Origin: Planctomycetota bacterium
GTDB lineage: Bacteria; Planctomycetota; Phycisphaerae; WQYP01
Direction of reading: 5' to 3'
DNA length: 5,101 bases
Assembly: GCA_021805585.1 (NCBI GenBank)
Contig: JAJZEY010000088.1
Coordinates: forward strand, 1 to 5,101
Within the stretch, counting starts at the first letter, position 1. Each line of letters begins with the position of its first letter. Below, piece by piece: positions 4,364 to 5,101 of this stretch. The notes under the pieces are model-generated. The model had not been told where the DNA came from. It made no database searches and saw nothing but the letters and a program-made list of their open reading frames with translations. Position numbers and translations under genes: made by a program.

Positions 4364-5101
4364 TCAGGCGACAATTTTGGTCACGACGCCCGCGCCAACG
4401 GTGCGGCCGCCTTCGCGGATCGCGAAACGAACGCCCTGCTCCATCGCAATCGGGCATTCGCCAAGGTCCACGTTGATCTTCACATTATCGCCGGGCATGA
4501 CCATTTCCGCACCGGAAGTCAGGTCCAAAGACCCGGTTACGTCGGTGGTACGGAAATAGAACTGCGGACGATAGCCTTTGAAGAACGCGGTGTGTCGGCC
4601 GCCTTCTTCTTTGGTAAGGACGTAAATTTCCGCTTCAAATTTGGTGTGCGGAGTGATGGATCCGGGCTTGGCGATAACCTGGCCGCGTTCCAACTGTTCC
4701 TTTTCCACACCGCGAAGAAGCAGGCCTACGTTGTCGCCTGGAATGGCCTGGTCCAGTGTTTTCTGGAACATTTCCACACCGGTTACAACGGACTTCATCG
4801 AATCTTTCTTCAGACCGACAATTTCCACTTCATCGCCAACCTTGATGACGCCACGTTCCACACGGCCGGTGCCGACGGTGCCGCGACCTTTAATTGAGAA
4901 CACGTCTTCCACCGGCATAAGGAATGGTTTGTCGGTTTCGCGGGTCGGTTCCGGAATATAGCTGTCCAAAGCGGCCACCAGCTTCATGATCGGCTCGATA
5001 GCCTTGGCATCGGTCGGGTTCTTAAGCGCGGCCACGGCTGAACCGCGAATAATCGGAACCTCATCGCCAGGGAACTTGTACTTGCTCAGCAGTTCACGGA
5101 T
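4364..5101 (-). CDS. tuf: Translation elongation factor Tu, C-terminal 245 residues (5' end outside window)
   Basis: The frame is open from the right edge and ends at TGA 4364-4366. The fragment begins in the last part of the GTPase domain ([22 protein letters not shown], including the G5-type RGSA). Domain 2 follows, with the hallmark [13 protein letters not shown], and then domain 3 with [34 protein letters not shown] and the terminal [19 protein letters not shown]-Tu carries aminoacyl-tRNA to the ribosomal A site using GTP. The G1-G4 nucleotide motifs and the start codon lie outside. Nothing in the visible part looks degraded. A strong terminator 47 bases downstream separates it from rpmG. 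Confidence 0.98.
   Translation of the reverse strand: MRELLSKYKFPGDEVPIIRGSAVAALKNPTDAKAIEPIMKLVAALDSYIPEPTRETDKPFLMPVEDVFSIKGRGTVGTGRVERGVIKVGDEVEIVGLKKDSMKSVVTGVEMFQKTLDQAIPGDNVGLLLRGVEKEQLERGQVIAKPGSITPHTKFEAEIYVLTKEEGGRHTAFFKGYRPQFYFRTTDVTGSLDLTSGAEMVMPGDNVKINVDLGECPIAMEQGVRFAIREGGRTVGAGVVTKIVA

Noticed and set aside
4334..4897. 187-residue plus-strand reading frame opposite tuf
   Set aside because: It lies wholly antisense to a clear EF-Tu coding region and shows no recognisable domain; it is a shadow of a highly conserved gene.
1..5101. CRISPR array, insertion sequence, phage or defence genes
   Set aside because: No spaced repeats, transposase or recombinase motifs were seen; the tRNA gene shows no duplicated 3' end that would suggest an integrated element.

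Overview
The window holds the tuf / rpmG / tRNA-Trp / secE / nusG / rplK segment of a bacterial chromosome, almost all on the minus strand. The tail of a carotenoid-desaturase-like gene enters from the left on the plus strand. The organism is a bacterium with moderately high GC. SecE has an N-terminal 'SIYKKGQG'-type segment and two extra membrane segments before its core, L11 has a 'GVNPGQF' loop, and L33 lacks its cysteine pairs. I infer a Planctomycetota-like (PVC) lineage from these, with moderate confidence; no sequence search was possible.

Layout, read along the minus strand from the right edge: the 3' two thirds of tuf (EF-Tu, 5101-4364); a strong hairpin-U terminator (4279-4316); a further inverted repeat; a promoter with a perfect TATAAT (4130-4157); a short leader with two small hairpins; rpmG (L33, 4034-3876); tRNA-Trp(CCA) (3776-3704); secE (3652-3263, GTG start); nusG (3219-2617, GTG start); an unrecognised 111-residue membrane protein (2542-2207); a leader of about 240 nt with several successive hairpins, the last followed by six U; rplK (L11, 1967-1536); and a TIM-barrel sugar isomerase/epimerase-like gene (1379-555). 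On the plus strand, bases 1-363 encode the C-terminus of a CrtI-type FAD-dependent desaturase/oxidoreductase, convergent with the isomerase.

The genes from rpmG to rplK look like one translation/transcription/secretion unit driven from the promoter near 4130. Decoding (tRNA-Trp, L33), protein translocation (SecE), transcription elongation (NusG) and the ribosomal stalk base (L11) would share a transcript. Two things depart from the usual bacterial arrangement. The usual partner rplA (L1) is not downstream of rplK; a metabolic gene sits there instead. And a small membrane protein plus a highly structured, terminator-bearing spacer separates nusG from rplK. That spacer is the best candidate for an undescribed regulatory element in this window.
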